Of a DNA stretch of 64,000 nucleotides, positions 1 through 9,631 are shown piece after piece. How positions within the stretch are numbered: position 1 is the stretch's first letter; each line of letters begins with the position of its first letter. The stretch is from the NCBI RefSeq assembly GCF_021389975.1, contig NZ_CP089981.1, positions 4,923,501-4,987,500 on the forward strand, in the 5' to 3' direction. This DNA is from Fulvivirga ulvae. Lineage in GTDB: Bacteria; Bacteroidota; Bacteroidia; Cytophagales; Cyclobacteriaceae. The notes under the pieces were generated by a model. It had not been told where the DNA came from and did no database searches. It saw only the letters and a program-made list of their open reading frames with translations. The translations under genes and the position numbers were made by a program.

Positions 1-96
1 GAAATTTTTATTTAGCAAAGCCAGTACTACAATTCACATAATTTCTGAGAGATGAAGGGTATTTGTAAACGAACAGTACAGACAGGAGGAAACACC

Positions 97-474
97 CTAA
101 TCACGATAGATCAAAACTTCTTTAGCCAGACCGGTCGCATTAAAGCGAATATTCAGGTAGATATGATCTGTATCTCCAGGGTTGGGTTCGCATTCCGGAG
201 CATTGTCAATCTCATAAATGTAAAATTTCTGATTACGTTTATAGAGCTCATTTTTGTCGGGCTTGCCCAAAACCCGGACTACCTCATCTTCACTAAGGCC
301 TTTGATATGCTCTTTGGTTTGCTCAAGGTTATCCATCATTTGCAGCCTGGCGCCTGAGCAGCCATTATGGTCACTTTGCCATTTACTTTCATCAAAACCG
401 GGAATGTCAATGGCCTTATTGCACGAGTATAGCAAGGCCACAACACTTAGAAAAATACAGTATCTTAATTTCAA
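97..474 (-). CDS. small lipoprotein, BamE/SmpA-like outline
   Basis: This encodes a 125-residue protein with a short N-terminal hydrophobic segment and a lipobox (LLYSC, Cys at about residue 18), so it is probably a lipoprotein of the cell envelope. The mature part contains a segment reading GLSEDEVVRVLGKPD followed by an aromatic strand (FYIYEI), which resembles the small BamE/SmpA-type fold in which a helix precedes a 'G.P' turn. That assignment is inference. The start is a TTG at 474, because the next in-frame Met lies about 44 residues in and would remove the signal peptide. The TTG overlaps the TGA of the upstream hydroxylase (TTGA, 471-474), so the two genes are probably translationally coupled. 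Confidence 0.75.
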   Translation of the reverse strand: MKLRYCIFLSVVALLYSCNKAIDIPGFDESKWQSDHNGCSGARLQMMDNLEQTKEHIKGLSEDEVVRVLGKPDKNELYKRNQKFYIYEIDNAPECEPNPGDTDHIYLNIRFNATGLAKEVLIYRD

Positions 475-1718
475 GATTCTTTAACGGTAACTAGAGATTG
501 ATTCTTATTTACTGAAAAATTGAGCAGGATCATCCAACTCATTGATATGACAAAGTAAGTGATAGAAACAATGATAAACCAGAGGTTAAGGTTTAAATAA
601 TATGTGAGGGCAATTGCACCTGCCGATATCGTCAATATTCTTACCTTTTCCAGTAGCCATACCCAGTTTTTCATTTCAAACAACGCGCCACAATTCATAA
701 TAGTCAGAATGATCGCCGTAACAAATGCTACTTTCTCCCAGGAAGCAAAGTTTGCCTGCTGAAATAGAAAAAAAGCAGTGGCTCCTAAAGCCAGCAGGTA
801 TTGAAAAAGTACATAAAGATTAAGCGGGGTAGGAGAAAGCGTGTCAAACTTTTTGTAGCGTGTCTTATCTACCTCCGGAGCGGGCTGATATCCGCCCATA
901 TATTCAGGAAACCAGCCCGGTTTGTAAAACATAAACTTCAGCCTGTCCTTCCATTTAGGTATCTTTTTTAAATAGTCCCACATCCATATGTAATGGTCCA
1001 GATTAACCCAGACAGGATTCCAGCTGTTAATTGGTTTGGTAATTCCATAAGTCGGTCTTTCTTCTTCCTCCTGAAATGTGCCAAACATCTTATCCCAAAT
1101 GATAAATACCCCGGCATGATTCTTATCAATATACTTAGGGTCTCTGCCATGGTGTACTCTGTGGTGAGAAGGGGTATTCATAAACTTTTCAATAATGCCC
1201 AGCTTACCAATGGTCTCTGTGTGTATCCAGAACTGGTACACTGTAACCAGGGCGGAAACCAGTACAAAGTTTACAGGATTGAAGCCAATTACGGCCAGGG
1301 GGAGGTTAAATGCAAAAGTCCAGAGTATCTGAAAACTTCCCTGGCGAAGTGCCACGGAGAAGTTATAGTCTTCACTTTGATGATGCACCACATGGCCACC
1401 CCAGAATAGATTGATCTCATGACTCATCCTGTGAGCCCAGTAGTAACAAAAATCTACAGCGAAGAACAATACAATAAAGGTCAACCAGTTTGAGGGGATC
1501 TCGAAAACGGCCAGGTATTCGTAAACCAGGTAATATACTCCCACACCAATAACTTTTAAGAATATCCCGGTAAGTTGCTGTGTAATGCCGCAACTAATGT
1601 TGGTTACTGCATCATTTAACCTGTAGATCTTTTTATTGGAGATCTGCTGTACAATCAGCTCGATGCCAATGAGTAAAAAATAAATAGGAATAGAAAGGAC
1701 TATAGGGTTAATATCCAT
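471..1718 (-). CDS. sterol desaturase / fatty acid hydroxylase family membrane protein
   Basis: This is a 415-residue integral membrane protein of the fatty-acid hydroxylase superfamily, whose members use a di-iron centre to hydroxylate or desaturate lipids. The histidine clusters that ligate iron are visible in order: HRMSHE at about residue 96, HVVHHQSED at about 109, and HHRVHHGRD at about 185. Hydrophobic segments flank them. The C-terminal 120 residues add several further membrane segments, as in many Bacteroidota homologues annotated as sterol desaturases. The substrate cannot be read from sequence and is more likely a bacterial lipid than a sterol. It is probably co-transcribed with the lipoprotein that overlaps its stop codon. 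Confidence 0.88.
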   Translation of the reverse strand: MDINPIVLSIPIYFLLIGIELIVQQISNKKIYRLNDAVTNISCGITQQLTGIFLKVIGVGVYYLVYEYLAVFEIPSNWLTFIVLFFAVDFCYYWAHRMSHEINLFWGGHVVHHQSEDYNFSVALRQGSFQILWTFAFNLPLAVIGFNPVNFVLVSALVTVYQFWIHTETIGKLGIIEKFMNTPSHHRVHHGRDPKYIDKNHAGVFIIWDKMFGTFQEEEERPTYGITKPINSWNPVWVNLDHYIWMWDYLKKIPKWKDRLKFMFYKPGWFPEYMGGYQPAPEVDKTRYKKFDTLSPTPLNLYVLFQYLLALGATAFFLFQQANFASWEKVAFVTAIILTIMNCGALFEMKNWVWLLEKVRILTISAGAIALTYYLNLNLWFIIVSITYFVISMSWMILLNFSVNKNQSLVTVKES

Positions 1719-1736
1719 AGGGGCGCTTTTATTAAA

Positions 1737-1762
1737 AAACTAAACTTAAATAAATTTAGTTT
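1737..1762. promoter_or_regulatory. AT-rich inverted repeat in a divergent promoter region
   Basis: AAACTAAA and TTTAGTTT form an 8-bp inverted repeat separated by 10 bases, 19 bp upstream of the hydroxylase start and about 100 bp upstream of the channel gene on the other strand. The position suits a shared operator, but the element is very AT-rich and could be chance. Confidence 0.25.
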
Positions 1763-1860
1763 AAATCTCTGTTTTTTAAAACAAGGTTTGGTAAAATGAC
1801 ATGGTCTGGCTAACATTAGTCTTAAAATATTGGATCAACAAAACGATAAACAGATAAAAA

Positions 1861-2943
1861 ATGCTTATCCGATCACTCGTCATTTTACTTTTACTTTCTA
1901 TTACAGGAATCCGTGATCTAAATGCTCAATCCGCTGAAAATGAAAATCAGAAGCTCGTCATTGGAGTAAAGCACACACCACCATTTATTATAAAGCAGGA
2001 AAGCGGTCGGTACACCGGTATTAGCGTAGCGCTTTGGGAGAATATTGCCAAAGAGCTTAATCTGGATTTCGAATACAGGGAATATGACCTGAATGGGTTA
2101 CTAAGCGCATTAAAGCATGGAGAGGTTGATGTATGCATTAACCCTTTAACAGTAACCAGCCAGCGGGTAGAGCAATTTGATTTTACTCAACCCTTTTTTA
2201 TTACCAATCTGGCCATAGCAGTGGATAAGACGCAGCAGAACAAATGGTTATCTTTTCTAAGCAATTTTTTTTCACTACAGTTCCTGAAAGCAATTCTGCT
2301 ATTACTTCTGGTGCTTTTGAGCTTTGGGGTGCTCGTCTGGCTATTTGAAAGACGACGGAACCAAGAAGAGTTTGGACCTGGTATGAGAGGCATCTGGAAT
2401 GGCTTGTGGTGGTCGGCAGTAACAATGACAACCGTGGGATATGGAGATAAATCTCCTAAAACCATTGGAGGCAGAGTAGTGGCTTTGATATGGATGTTTA
2501 CAGCAATAATCATTATAAGTGGTTTTACGGCCAGTATCGCCTCATCACTTACCGTCAATGAGCTTGAATTTGCCGTGAAGGGGCCTAAGGATCTTAAAAA
2601 AGTTCATACCCTGGCAGTAAAAGCATCGTCAGGGCAGCAATACCTCGAAAGTAACAACATAGCTCATTCAGTAACTGAAAATATAAAACAGGCTCTGCAA
2701 CAGCTGGCAAATGAAGAGGTCAACGCCGTGGTTTATGATGAACCTATTATGAAGTATACCATCAAAAATATGGGGCTTGGTTCAAAAGTAGCGGTTATCC
2801 CGTCAAAATTCGCCACCCAATACTATGGTTTTTCATTGCCTAAAAACAGCGAATTGAGAAGTAGGATAACGCCCGTTTTACTAAGTGAGATAAATGGAAG
2901 GGAGTGGACAGTGATTTTAGAAGAGTATGATCTGGAGAGGTAA
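1861..2943 (+). CDS. GluR0-like ligand-gated potassium channel
   Basis: This 360-residue protein has the layout of a prokaryotic ionotropic glutamate receptor. A signal peptide (residues 1-22) is followed by the first half of a periplasmic amino-acid-binding (SBP_bac_3) domain (about 31-125), a transmembrane helix (about 142-162), a pore loop with a K+ selectivity filter TVGYGD (191-196), a second transmembrane helix (about 206-228), and the second half of the binding domain to the C-terminus. The filter is that of a K+ channel rather than an animal glutamate receptor. Family knowledge predicts opening on binding of an amino acid or similar small ligand. The ligand is not predictable here. 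It stands alone, divergent from the hydroxylase gene. Confidence 0.9.
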   Translation: MLIRSLVILLLLSITGIRDLNAQSAENENQKLVIGVKHTPPFIIKQESGRYTGISVALWENIAKELNLDFEYREYDLNGLLSALKHGEVDVCINPLTVTSQRVEQFDFTQPFFITNLAIAVDKTQQNKWLSFLSNFFSLQFLKAILLLLLVLLSFGVLVWLFERRRNQEEFGPGMRGIWNGLWWSAVTMTTVGYGDKSPKTIGGRVVALIWMFTAIIIISGFTASIASSLTVNELEFAVKGPKDLKKVHTLAVKASSGQQYLESNNIAHSVTENIKQALQQLANEEVNAVVYDEPIMKYTIKNMGLGSKVAVIPSKFATQYYGFSLPKNSELRSRITPVLLSEINGREWTVILEEYDLER

Positions 2944-3010
2944 GAAAATTAATCATTGCGTCTTTCTCTTTTAAATAAAAACATAACTTCGCACAAAAAT
3001 TAATTTTCAT

Positions 3011-3454
3011 ATGGCGCGGTTGATTAAATCTTTCTGGTTTCTCTCATTAATTATTGGTTTAGCAGTACTGTTATATATCTATGCAGGACTGCCCGAACAA
3101 GTTGCATATGAGATTGCACCCGAAGGAGGTATGTCATATATTAGCAGAGAGACCTTTTTTTATTTATCGTTGGCAGCTCTTGTTATAGCCAACTTTTCCT
3201 TATATACTGTTTCAAGATCTTTAAGGTATCGTAAAGAGTCCATTAATGTCCTTATGACAAACTGGCAACTGAGTCTTGCGGGTGTTCTCAACTTCTTTTT
3301 TATCGTAATCTGGAATTTTATATCATTAGTCAATAGTGGGGAGAACTTTAACTACGATAACTTTGGTTACATGATCTACGTGGCATTGGGGTTGATAGTT
3401 ATATGGATAATCGCACTGCCTGTATTGTTGATCAGGCATCAGGCATCCTCGTGA
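3011..3454 (+). CDS. conserved four-helix membrane protein
   Basis: This is a 147-residue protein with four predicted membrane helices, at about residues 8-25, 50-66, 85-108 and 122-142. A short extracytoplasmic loop follows helix 1 (GLPEQVAYEIAPEGG), and an Arg/Lys-rich loop sits between helices 2 and 3. The loop after helix 1 weakly recalls the DUF1648 outline, but I cannot assign a family. It lies 171 bp upstream of parE in the same orientation, so it might share a transcript with it. No function can be inferred. Confidence 0.7.
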   Translation: MARLIKSFWFLSLIIGLAVLLYIYAGLPEQVAYEIAPEGGMSYISRETFFYLSLAALVIANFSLYTVSRSLRYRKESINVLMTNWQLSLAGVLNFFFIVIWNFISLVNSGENFNYDNFGYMIYVALGLIVIWIIALPVLLIRHQASS

Positions 3455-3625
3455 TTAATTTCTGGTCAATTAATGTTGACTAATAATCTAATTATCTGAT
3501 ATTTAGGTACTTCTATGTAAATTCTTACTGGAGATGCCCAATGAATTCATTTCTTTTAAATGCTTGAATAAATCTTAAAATTGGTGTTTATTCGCCTGTC
3601 GAGAAGAAGACATAATATTAAATAA

Positions 3626-5491
3626 ATGGCTGTAGAGAATAATTTTGAATATACCGAAGATAGTATTAAGTCCCTGGATTGGAAAGAGCATATCAGACTC
3701 AGGCCGGGTATGTACATTGGTAAATTAGGCGATGGGTCAGCCCAGGATGATGGTATTTATGTTCTTGTCAAAGAGGTAGTGGATAACTGTATCGATGAAC
3801 ACATGATGGGATACGGGAAAACTATCGATATTAAAATCACCGACCATAGGGTAGAAGTGAGGGATTACGGTAGAGGGATTCCTTTGGGAAAGGTAGTGGA
3901 TTGTGTTTCCAAGATAAATACAGGGGGTAAATACGACTCCGGAGCCTTCCAGAAGTCTGTAGGTCTTAACGGTGTAGGTACAAAGGCTGTAAATGCACTT
4001 TCAAATTACTTTAAAGTACAGTCTTACAGAGATGGTCAGACCAAGGTAGCTGAATTCAAGCAAGGTAATGTTGTCAATGATAAAGAAGTTGTCAGTTCAA
4101 GTGGAAGAAACGGAACGCTGATAGTTTTTGAGCCGGATGAGTCAGTATTTAAGAATTTTCATTTTATCCCCGAATACCTGAATGACCTTATCTGGAACTA
4201 TGCTTTCCTGAACGCAGGGCTTACCATTAATTTTAACGGACAAAGATTTCACTCTGAAAATGGATTGAAAGATTTGCTGGAGCGCAAAACAGATGTTGAA
4301 AATCTGAGATACCCTATTATACACCTGAAAGGTAATGATATTGAAGTGGCATTGACCCACTGCAATCAGTATGGTGAAGAGTATTATAGTTTTGTCAACG
4401 GTCAGAATACAACACACGGAGGTACTCACCTTGCAGCTTACAGAGAAGCTATTGTGAGGACTGTTCGTGACTTTTATAAAAAGGATTTTGATGCTACAGA
4501 CGTCCGGGCTTCTATCGTAGGGGCCATCGCAGTAAGAGTGCAGGAGCCGGTATTTGAGTCGCAGACCAAAACCAAGCTTGGATCACAGAATGTAGGCCCG
4601 GATGGGCCTACCATGAGGACTTTTGTAAATGATTTTCTCAAAACAGAGCTTGACAACTACTTGCATAGAAACTCTGAAGCGGCAGATGCCCTTCTGAAAA
4701 GAATATTACAATCAGAAAGGGAAAGAAAAGAAATAGCTGGCATTAAAAAGCTGGCAAATGACAGGGCCAAGAAAGCTAATCTGCACAATAAAAAGCTGAG
4801 AGACTGCAGGTTGCACTATAATGATAAAAAAGGGGAAAGAACTGATGAGACCATGATCTTTATTACTGAGGGAGATTCTGCTAGTGGTTCTATTACCAAG
4901 TCAAGAGATGTGCAGACACAGGCAGTGTTCTCCTTAAGGGGCAAACCCCTGAACTGCTTTAATCTGACCAAAAAGGTAGTTTATGAAAATGAGGAATTTA
5001 ACCTTTTACAACATGCTCTTAATATAGAAGATGGTATTGAAGGCTTGAGGTACAGAAAAATAGTGATTGCAACCGATGCAGATGTCGATGGCATGCACAT
5101 TCGCTTGCTATTGCTCACTTTCTTCCTGCAATTTTTTCCTGAATTGATTAAGCAGGGACATGTTTATATTCTGGACACACCATTATTCCGGGTTAGAAAC
5201 AAGAAGGAGACCGTTTATTGCTATTCTGATGAGGAGCGGAGAGCAGCAATTGATAGATTGGGAGGTAAGCCAGAGATCACCCGGTTTAAAGGACTTGGTG
5301 AGATTTCTCCCGAAGAATTTGGTAATTTTATCGGCGAAGATATCCGCCTCGACCCTATCATATTGAATAAGGAGACTACTATTGGGCAGTTGTTGTCGTT
5401 CTATATGGGTAAAAACACACCGGAAAGGCAAGGGTTTATTGTAGATAACCTGCGTATTGAAAAGGACCCTGTAGAGGGGTTAGTAGCATAA
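3626..5491 (+). CDS. parE: DNA topoisomerase IV subunit B
   Basis: This is the ATPase subunit of the type IIA topoisomerase that decatenates replicated chromosomes, acting as a ParC2ParE2 tetramer. The GHKL ATPase motifs are visible: EVVDNCIDE (about 49), DYGRGIP (about 93) and GLNGVGTKAVNALS (about 113). The transducer domain follows, then the TOPRIM motif EGDSASGS (about 414) and the metal-binding DADVDG (about 485). At 621 residues it has the short ParE length and lacks the GyrB insert. The next gene is parC, and adjacent parE-parC genes in this order with this kind of ParC are usual in Bacteroidota. ParE is preferred over GyrB because of this neighbour. Confidence 0.95.
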   Translation: MAVENNFEYTEDSIKSLDWKEHIRLRPGMYIGKLGDGSAQDDGIYVLVKEVVDNCIDEHMMGYGKTIDIKITDHRVEVRDYGRGIPLGKVVDCVSKINTGGKYDSGAFQKSVGLNGVGTKAVNALSNYFKVQSYRDGQTKVAEFKQGNVVNDKEVVSSSGRNGTLIVFEPDESVFKNFHFIPEYLNDLIWNYAFLNAGLTINFNGQRFHSENGLKDLLERKTDVENLRYPIIHLKGNDIEVALTHCNQYGEEYYSFVNGQNTTHGGTHLAAYREAIVRTVRDFYKKDFDATDVRASIVGAIAVRVQEPVFESQTKTKLGSQNVGPDGPTMRTFVNDFLKTELDNYLHRNSEAADALLKRILQSERERKEIAGIKKLANDRAKKANLHNKKLRDCRLHYNDKKGERTDETMIFITEGDSASGSITKSRDVQTQAVFSLRGKPLNCFNLTKKVVYENEEFNLLQHALNIEDGIEGLRYRKIVIATDADVDGMHIRLLLLTFFLQFFPELIKQGHVYILDTPLFRVRNKKETVYCYSDEERRAAIDRLGGKPEITRFKGLGEISPEEFGNFIGEDIRLDPIILNKETTIGQLLSFYMGKNTPERQGFIVDNLRIEKDPVEGLVA

Positions 5492-5570
5492 ATTTATATT
5501 AGAAAGGTCATTAGGTTGATCTGTTGGTCCCGAAGATCTTTTTTCTAAACAGGATTTTTTTAAGTATAAA

Positions 5571-8234
5571 ATGGCAGAGGATAACTTAGATAGCAACGAT
5601 AACGGATTGGGCGAACATAAAGACGAAGATAAAATTCATGATGTCATCCCGGTGTCGGGGATGTACCAGAACTGGTTTCTGGAGTATGCGTCTTATGTAA
5701 TACTTGAAAGAGCAGTGCCGGCTATCCAGGATGGATTTAAGCCGGTTCAGAGACGTATAATGCATGCCCTCAAAGAGATGGATGACGGACGTTTCAATAA
5801 GGTAGCCAATGTAATAGGTAGTACCATGCAGTATCACCCACATGGTGATGCTTCCATTGGTGATGCCATTGTAAATTTAGGGCAGAAGGACCTGCTCATT
5901 GAGACTCAGGGTAACTGGGGAGATATTAGAACAGGTGATGGTGCAGCTGCACCAAGATATATTGAAGCTCGCTTATCCAAGTTTGCCCTCGATGTAGTTT
6001 ACAATCCTCAAACTACAGAGTGGCAACTGTCCTATGACGGAAGAAAGAAGGAGCCTGTTACCCTACCTGTTAAATTTCCGTTGCTTCTTGCTCAGGGAGT
6101 TGAAGGAATAGCGGTAGGTCTCTCTACCAAAATACTACCCCATAACTTTTGTGAACTGATCAAAGCATCAATAGACTTACTTAAGGGTAAAAAAGTCAAG
6201 ATCTATCCTGATTTTCCCACGGGTGGTATGGCCGATTTTTCGGAGTATAACCATGGACTTAGAGGGGGAAAGGTTAAGGTAAGGGCCAAAATAGAAGAGT
6301 ACGATAAAAAAACACTGGTTATTAAAGACATCCCTTATGGTACAACTACCACGAGTTTGATCGAGTCTGTTATCAAAGCCAATGATAAAGGGAAAATCAA
6401 GATCAAGCAGGTGGTGGATAATACGGCAAAGGATGTTGAAATACTGGTGTCTTTAGCTCCTGGTCAGTCTCCGGATATTACCATTGATGCACTCTATGCA
6501 TTTACCGACTGCGAAGTTTCCATATCGCCAAATGCCTGTGTGATCATAGGAGAAAAGCCTCACTTCATGGGCGTAGAGGAAATACTTAAGGTGAATACCG
6601 ATCAGACGGTAGACCTGCTTACCCAGGAGCTTGAAATCAGAAAGCATGAATTGATGGAGAAAATACTGTTTTCTTCATTGGAAAAGATATTTATTGAAAA
6701 CCGTATCTACAGGGATATTGAAGAGTGCGAAACCTGGGAAGCGGTAATTGCTACCATCGATAAGGGGCTTGATCCCTATAAACCACAATTCTATCGTGAA
6801 ATCACCGAGGAGGATATTGTAAGGCTTACGGAGATCAAAATTAAGCGTATTTCCAAATTCGACTCTTTTAAGGCCGATGAAATGCTTAAAAAGCTTGAAG
6901 AGGAGCTAAAAGAAACCGAGTATAACCTTGCGCACATTATTGACTATGCTATAGACTATTACAGCAAGCTGCTGGAAAAGTATGGCAAAGGCCGGGAGCG
7001 CAAGACAGAGATCAAGTCGTTTGATTCTATAGATACCACCATAGTAGCAGCCAACAACCAGAAACTGTACGTTAACCGTGAAGATGGCTTTGTAGGATAT
7101 GGCATCAGGAAAGATGAATTTGTAACTGATTGTTCAGACCTGGATGATATTATAGTTATTAGAAAGGACGGGAAGTGCGTAGTCTCCAGAATATCCGAGA
7201 AAGTATTTATGGGTAAGGGCATTTTGCATGTGGGTGTATGGAAGAAAGGTGATGAGCGCATGACTTATAATCTGGTGTATGTGGATGGCAAAACAGGTCG
7301 CTCGATGATCAAGCGCTTCAATGTTACCGCTGTGACCAGGGATAAGGAATATGACCTTACTAAAGGCAATAAAGGCTCAAAAGTGCTCTACCTTAGCGCG
7401 AACCCTAACGGAGAGGCTGAGGTCATCAATGTGAAGCTTACATCCGGAAGCTCTGCCAGAAAGAAAATTTTTGATTTTGATTTTGCCGACCTTGACATTA
7501 AGGGGCGCGGTGCTGGTGGTAATATTCTCACAAGGTACCCTGTAAGAAAGATCGAGTTAAAGTCAGAAGGCGTATCGACCCTTAGTGGCCTTGATATCTG
7601 GTATGACGAGGTCGTTGGAAGATTAAATAAGGATGAAAGAGGTACTCACATAGGGAAGTTTAATGGTGATGACAATATTCTGGTTATTTACAAAGATGGT
7701 ACTTACGAGCTAACTTCATACGAACTGACTAACAGGTATGAACCCAACAAGGTGATGCTTATTGAGAGGTTTGATCCGGGAAAGGTGATTTCAGTGGTTC
7801 ATTATGATGGAGATAGCAAGAATTATTTTGTAAAACGCTTCAGGATAGAAACGACTTCGGTGAATAAGGCCTTTACTTTTATTAGCGAAGCGGCCGGTTC
7901 AAAGCTTATTGCAATATCAACCAAAGATAAACCCCTGGTTGAAGTGGAGTATATCAAAGGTAAGAGCAAGGATAAGTTTACTGAAGAGATGGCCCTGAAT
8001 GAGCTCATAGAGGTGAAAGGGTGGAAAGCTATAGGAAATAGGCTGCACCCGGAAACGATAAAGAAAGTGACATACCTTGGCGGAGAGGATTTTGAGAAAC
8101 AAGAGGACGGTGAGGTTAGCGGAGATGATGATGGTGAAAAGGTGGAAAAAGCAGCCTCCAAGGAGGCCGGTGCAGCCAAAGGTAAGGACGATGGTGAGTA
8201 TGGCATAGGCGATACTATCGAGCTGGACTTTTAG
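5571..8234 (+). CDS. parC: DNA topoisomerase IV subunit A
   Basis: This is the DNA breakage and rejoining subunit of topoisomerase IV, 887 residues long. The catalytic tyrosine lies in AAAPRYIEARLS at about residue 130, preceded by the winged-helix features YHPHGDASIGDAIV and QGNWGDIRTGDGA. A coiled-coil tower covers about residues 400-490, followed by a degenerate beta-pinwheel C-terminal domain. The last 50 residues are low-complexity and acidic/alanine-rich (GDDDGEKVEKAASKEAGAAK) before a short conserved end, DTIELDF. The gene lies 79 bp after parE. The next gene begins one base after its stop codon, which suggests one operon. Confidence 0.95.
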   Translation: MAEDNLDSNDNGLGEHKDEDKIHDVIPVSGMYQNWFLEYASYVILERAVPAIQDGFKPVQRRIMHALKEMDDGRFNKVANVIGSTMQYHPHGDASIGDAIVNLGQKDLLIETQGNWGDIRTGDGAAAPRYIEARLSKFALDVVYNPQTTEWQLSYDGRKKEPVTLPVKFPLLLAQGVEGIAVGLSTKILPHNFCELIKASIDLLKGKKVKIYPDFPTGGMADFSEYNHGLRGGKVKVRAKIEEYDKKTLVIKDIPYGTTTTSLIESVIKANDKGKIKIKQVVDNTAKDVEILVSLAPGQSPDITIDALYAFTDCEVSISPNACVIIGEKPHFMGVEEILKVNTDQTVDLLTQELEIRKHELMEKILFSSLEKIFIENRIYRDIEECETWEAVIATIDKGLDPYKPQFYREITEEDIVRLTEIKIKRISKFDSFKADEMLKKLEEELKETEYNLAHIIDYAIDYYSKLLEKYGKGRERKTEIKSFDSIDTTIVAANNQKLYVNREDGFVGYGIRKDEFVTDCSDLDDIIVIRKDGKCVVSRISEKVFMGKGILHVGVWKKGDERMTYNLVYVDGKTGRSMIKRFNVTAVTRDKEYDLTKGNKGSKVLYLSANPNGEAEVINVKLTSGSSARKKIFDFDFADLDIKGRGAGGNILTRYPVRKIELKSEGVSTLSGLDIWYDEVVGRLNKDERGTHIGKFNGDDNILVIYKDGTYELTSYELTNRYEPNKVMLIERFDPGKVISVVHYDGDSKNYFVKRFRIETTSVNKAFTFISEAAGSKLIAISTKDKPLVEVEYIKGKSKDKFTEEMALNELIEVKGWKAIGNRLHPETIKKVTYLGGEDFEKQEDGEVSGDDDGEKVEKAASKEAGAAKGKDDGEYGIGDTIELDF

Positions 8235-8235
8235 A

Positions 8236-8910
8236 ATGATGGACCAAACTTCACTTAAGTTACTTGATTTTTTGAGCACATATGTGACAGAACATAAAAA
8301 AGAGCTTATTGATGAAGTCTTATCTCGAAGGACAAGGCATTTAACATTTGTGCTTGAGGATATTTACCAATCGCAAAATGCAAGTGCGGTAGTACGCACC
8401 TGCGACTGCTTTGGTATTCAGGATCTGCATGTTATAGAGAATAAGCACCCGTTTGAACTAAACCCCAGAGTTGTTCATGGAGCATCTAAATGGGTAAACG
8501 TTTATAATTATCGGGATACTGAAAATAATGCAGCTGCCTGTTTCGATTCACTTCGGGAAAAAGGTTATAAAATTTTGGCAACCTCTCCTGAGAAAGCGTG
8601 TCTTTCTGTACATGATGTTGATATGACAAGCCCTGTGGCTTTGGTCTTTGGCACTGAAATAACTGGTATTTCCAGCTTTACAAAGGATCAGGCTGATGAA
8701 CTGGTGACTATACCGATGTATGGGTTTAGTGAGAGCCTCAACCTTTCTGTAAGTGCAGCTATTTGTGCCAATATTCTTATTGAAAAATTATTCAGATCAG
8801 AGATAAACTGGACATTAACAGAAAACGAAAAAAACGAAATTAAGCTCAATTGGTATAGAACTATTGTCAGCCGATCGGAAATTCTTGAGAAACAATTTTT
8901 AAAATCTTAA
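8236..8910 (+). CDS. trmH: TrmH-type (SpoU) RNA 2'-O-methyltransferase
   Basis: This is a 224-residue SPOUT-fold methyltransferase. The three family motifs are present: SAVVRTCDCFGI (motif 1, about residue 50), VFGTEITGIS (motif 2, about 137) and IPMYGFSESLNLSVSAAI (motif 3, about 160). The last forms the trefoil-knot SAM site. The size and the short C-terminal helix fit tRNA (guanosine-18-2'-O)-methyltransferase (TrmH), which methylates G18 in the D-loop. An rRNA target cannot be excluded from sequence. The start is ATG at 8236, one base after the parC stop (TAGAATGATG), so translation is probably coupled; a second ATG directly follows. Confidence 0.88.
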   Translation: MMDQTSLKLLDFLSTYVTEHKKELIDEVLSRRTRHLTFVLEDIYQSQNASAVVRTCDCFGIQDLHVIENKHPFELNPRVVHGASKWVNVYNYRDTENNAAACFDSLREKGYKILATSPEKACLSVHDVDMTSPVALVFGTEITGISSFTKDQADELVTIPMYGFSESLNLSVSAAICANILIEKLFRSEINWTLTENEKNEIKLNWYRTIVSRSEILEKQFLKS

Positions 8911-8944
8911 ATCATTCATGAAGATTTTTCGTTCAAACTGAGTC

Positions 8945-9586
8945 ATGCGTTTTGTGAAAATCATACTTAAGGCAGTAGGATATACCATACTTGTAGCGCT
9001 TGCAGTTTTGCTCATGGTCAATTTATGGATTTACCTGAGTACATTTAACCATGTCTATGATGATATAGATGATGTGGAAACCTCGCAGGTGGCCCTGGTT
9101 CTTGGTACCAGTCACCGATTGATCAATGGGAACCCCAACCCATATTTCTACGAACGGATGCAGACAGCTGCAAGGTTATATCATACAGGAAAAGTGAAAC
9201 ATATTTTGGTAAGTGGAGATAATGCAACTAAGTATTACAACGAACCTGAGAAGATGAGAAGGGCACTGGTAAAACTGGGAGTGCCTTATGGTGATATTAC
9301 ACTGGACTATGCCGGGTTTCGTACACTGGACTCCATAGTAAGGTGTAAAAAAATCTTTGGGCAGGATGATGTGATTATTATCACTCAACCATTTCATAGC
9401 TACAGGGCTCTGTTTATAAGTAATTATTATGATATGAATGCAGTGGTAATGACTACGAAGGAAGTTGAGAAATCATTAAAAGTACAATTTAGAGAATATC
9501 TTGCACGAATGCTTGCCGTGTGGGATCTTTACATAATAAATAGAGAACCAAAATTTTTAGGTAAAAAGGAAACCCTTGACATCTGA
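8945..9586 (+). CDS. sanA: SanA/YdcF-like DUF218 membrane-anchored protein
   Basis: This 213-residue protein has one N-terminal membrane anchor (about residues 8-30) and a DUF218 domain. Recognisable blocks are ALVLGTSHRLINGNPNPYF, ARLYHTGKVKHILVSGDN, and the acid-rich strand-helix region around FRTLDSIVRCKKIF. In E. coli SanA is linked to envelope barrier function and vancomycin exclusion at high temperature. The biochemical activity of the family is not settled. It lies 34 bp after trmH on the same strand. The identification rests on domain pattern only. Confidence 0.85.
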   Translation: MRFVKIILKAVGYTILVALAVLLMVNLWIYLSTFNHVYDDIDDVETSQVALVLGTSHRLINGNPNPYFYERMQTAARLYHTGKVKHILVSGDNATKYYNEPEKMRRALVKLGVPYGDITLDYAGFRTLDSIVRCKKIFGQDDVIIITQPFHSYRALFISNYYDMNAVVMTTKEVEKSLKVQFREYLARMLAVWDLYIINREPKFLGKKETLDI

Positions 9587-9631
9587 TTTCGGTAAAAGTA
9601 AATTCATGCTATTAATTTTTTAATTGAAAAA

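Noticed and set aside
993..1409. A 138-codon plus-strand frame within the hydroxylase gene
   Set aside because: The opposite strand has all three His clusters of the hydroxylase; this frame shows no domain.
2187..2558. A 123-codon minus-strand frame opposite the K+ channel gene
   Set aside because: It is fully antisense to a clear channel gene and has no signal or domain of its own.
7823..8206. Minus-strand frames rich in Ser, Pro and Phe opposite the 3' end of parC
   Set aside because: They mirror the low-complexity acidic tail of ParC. The composition comes from the coding strand.
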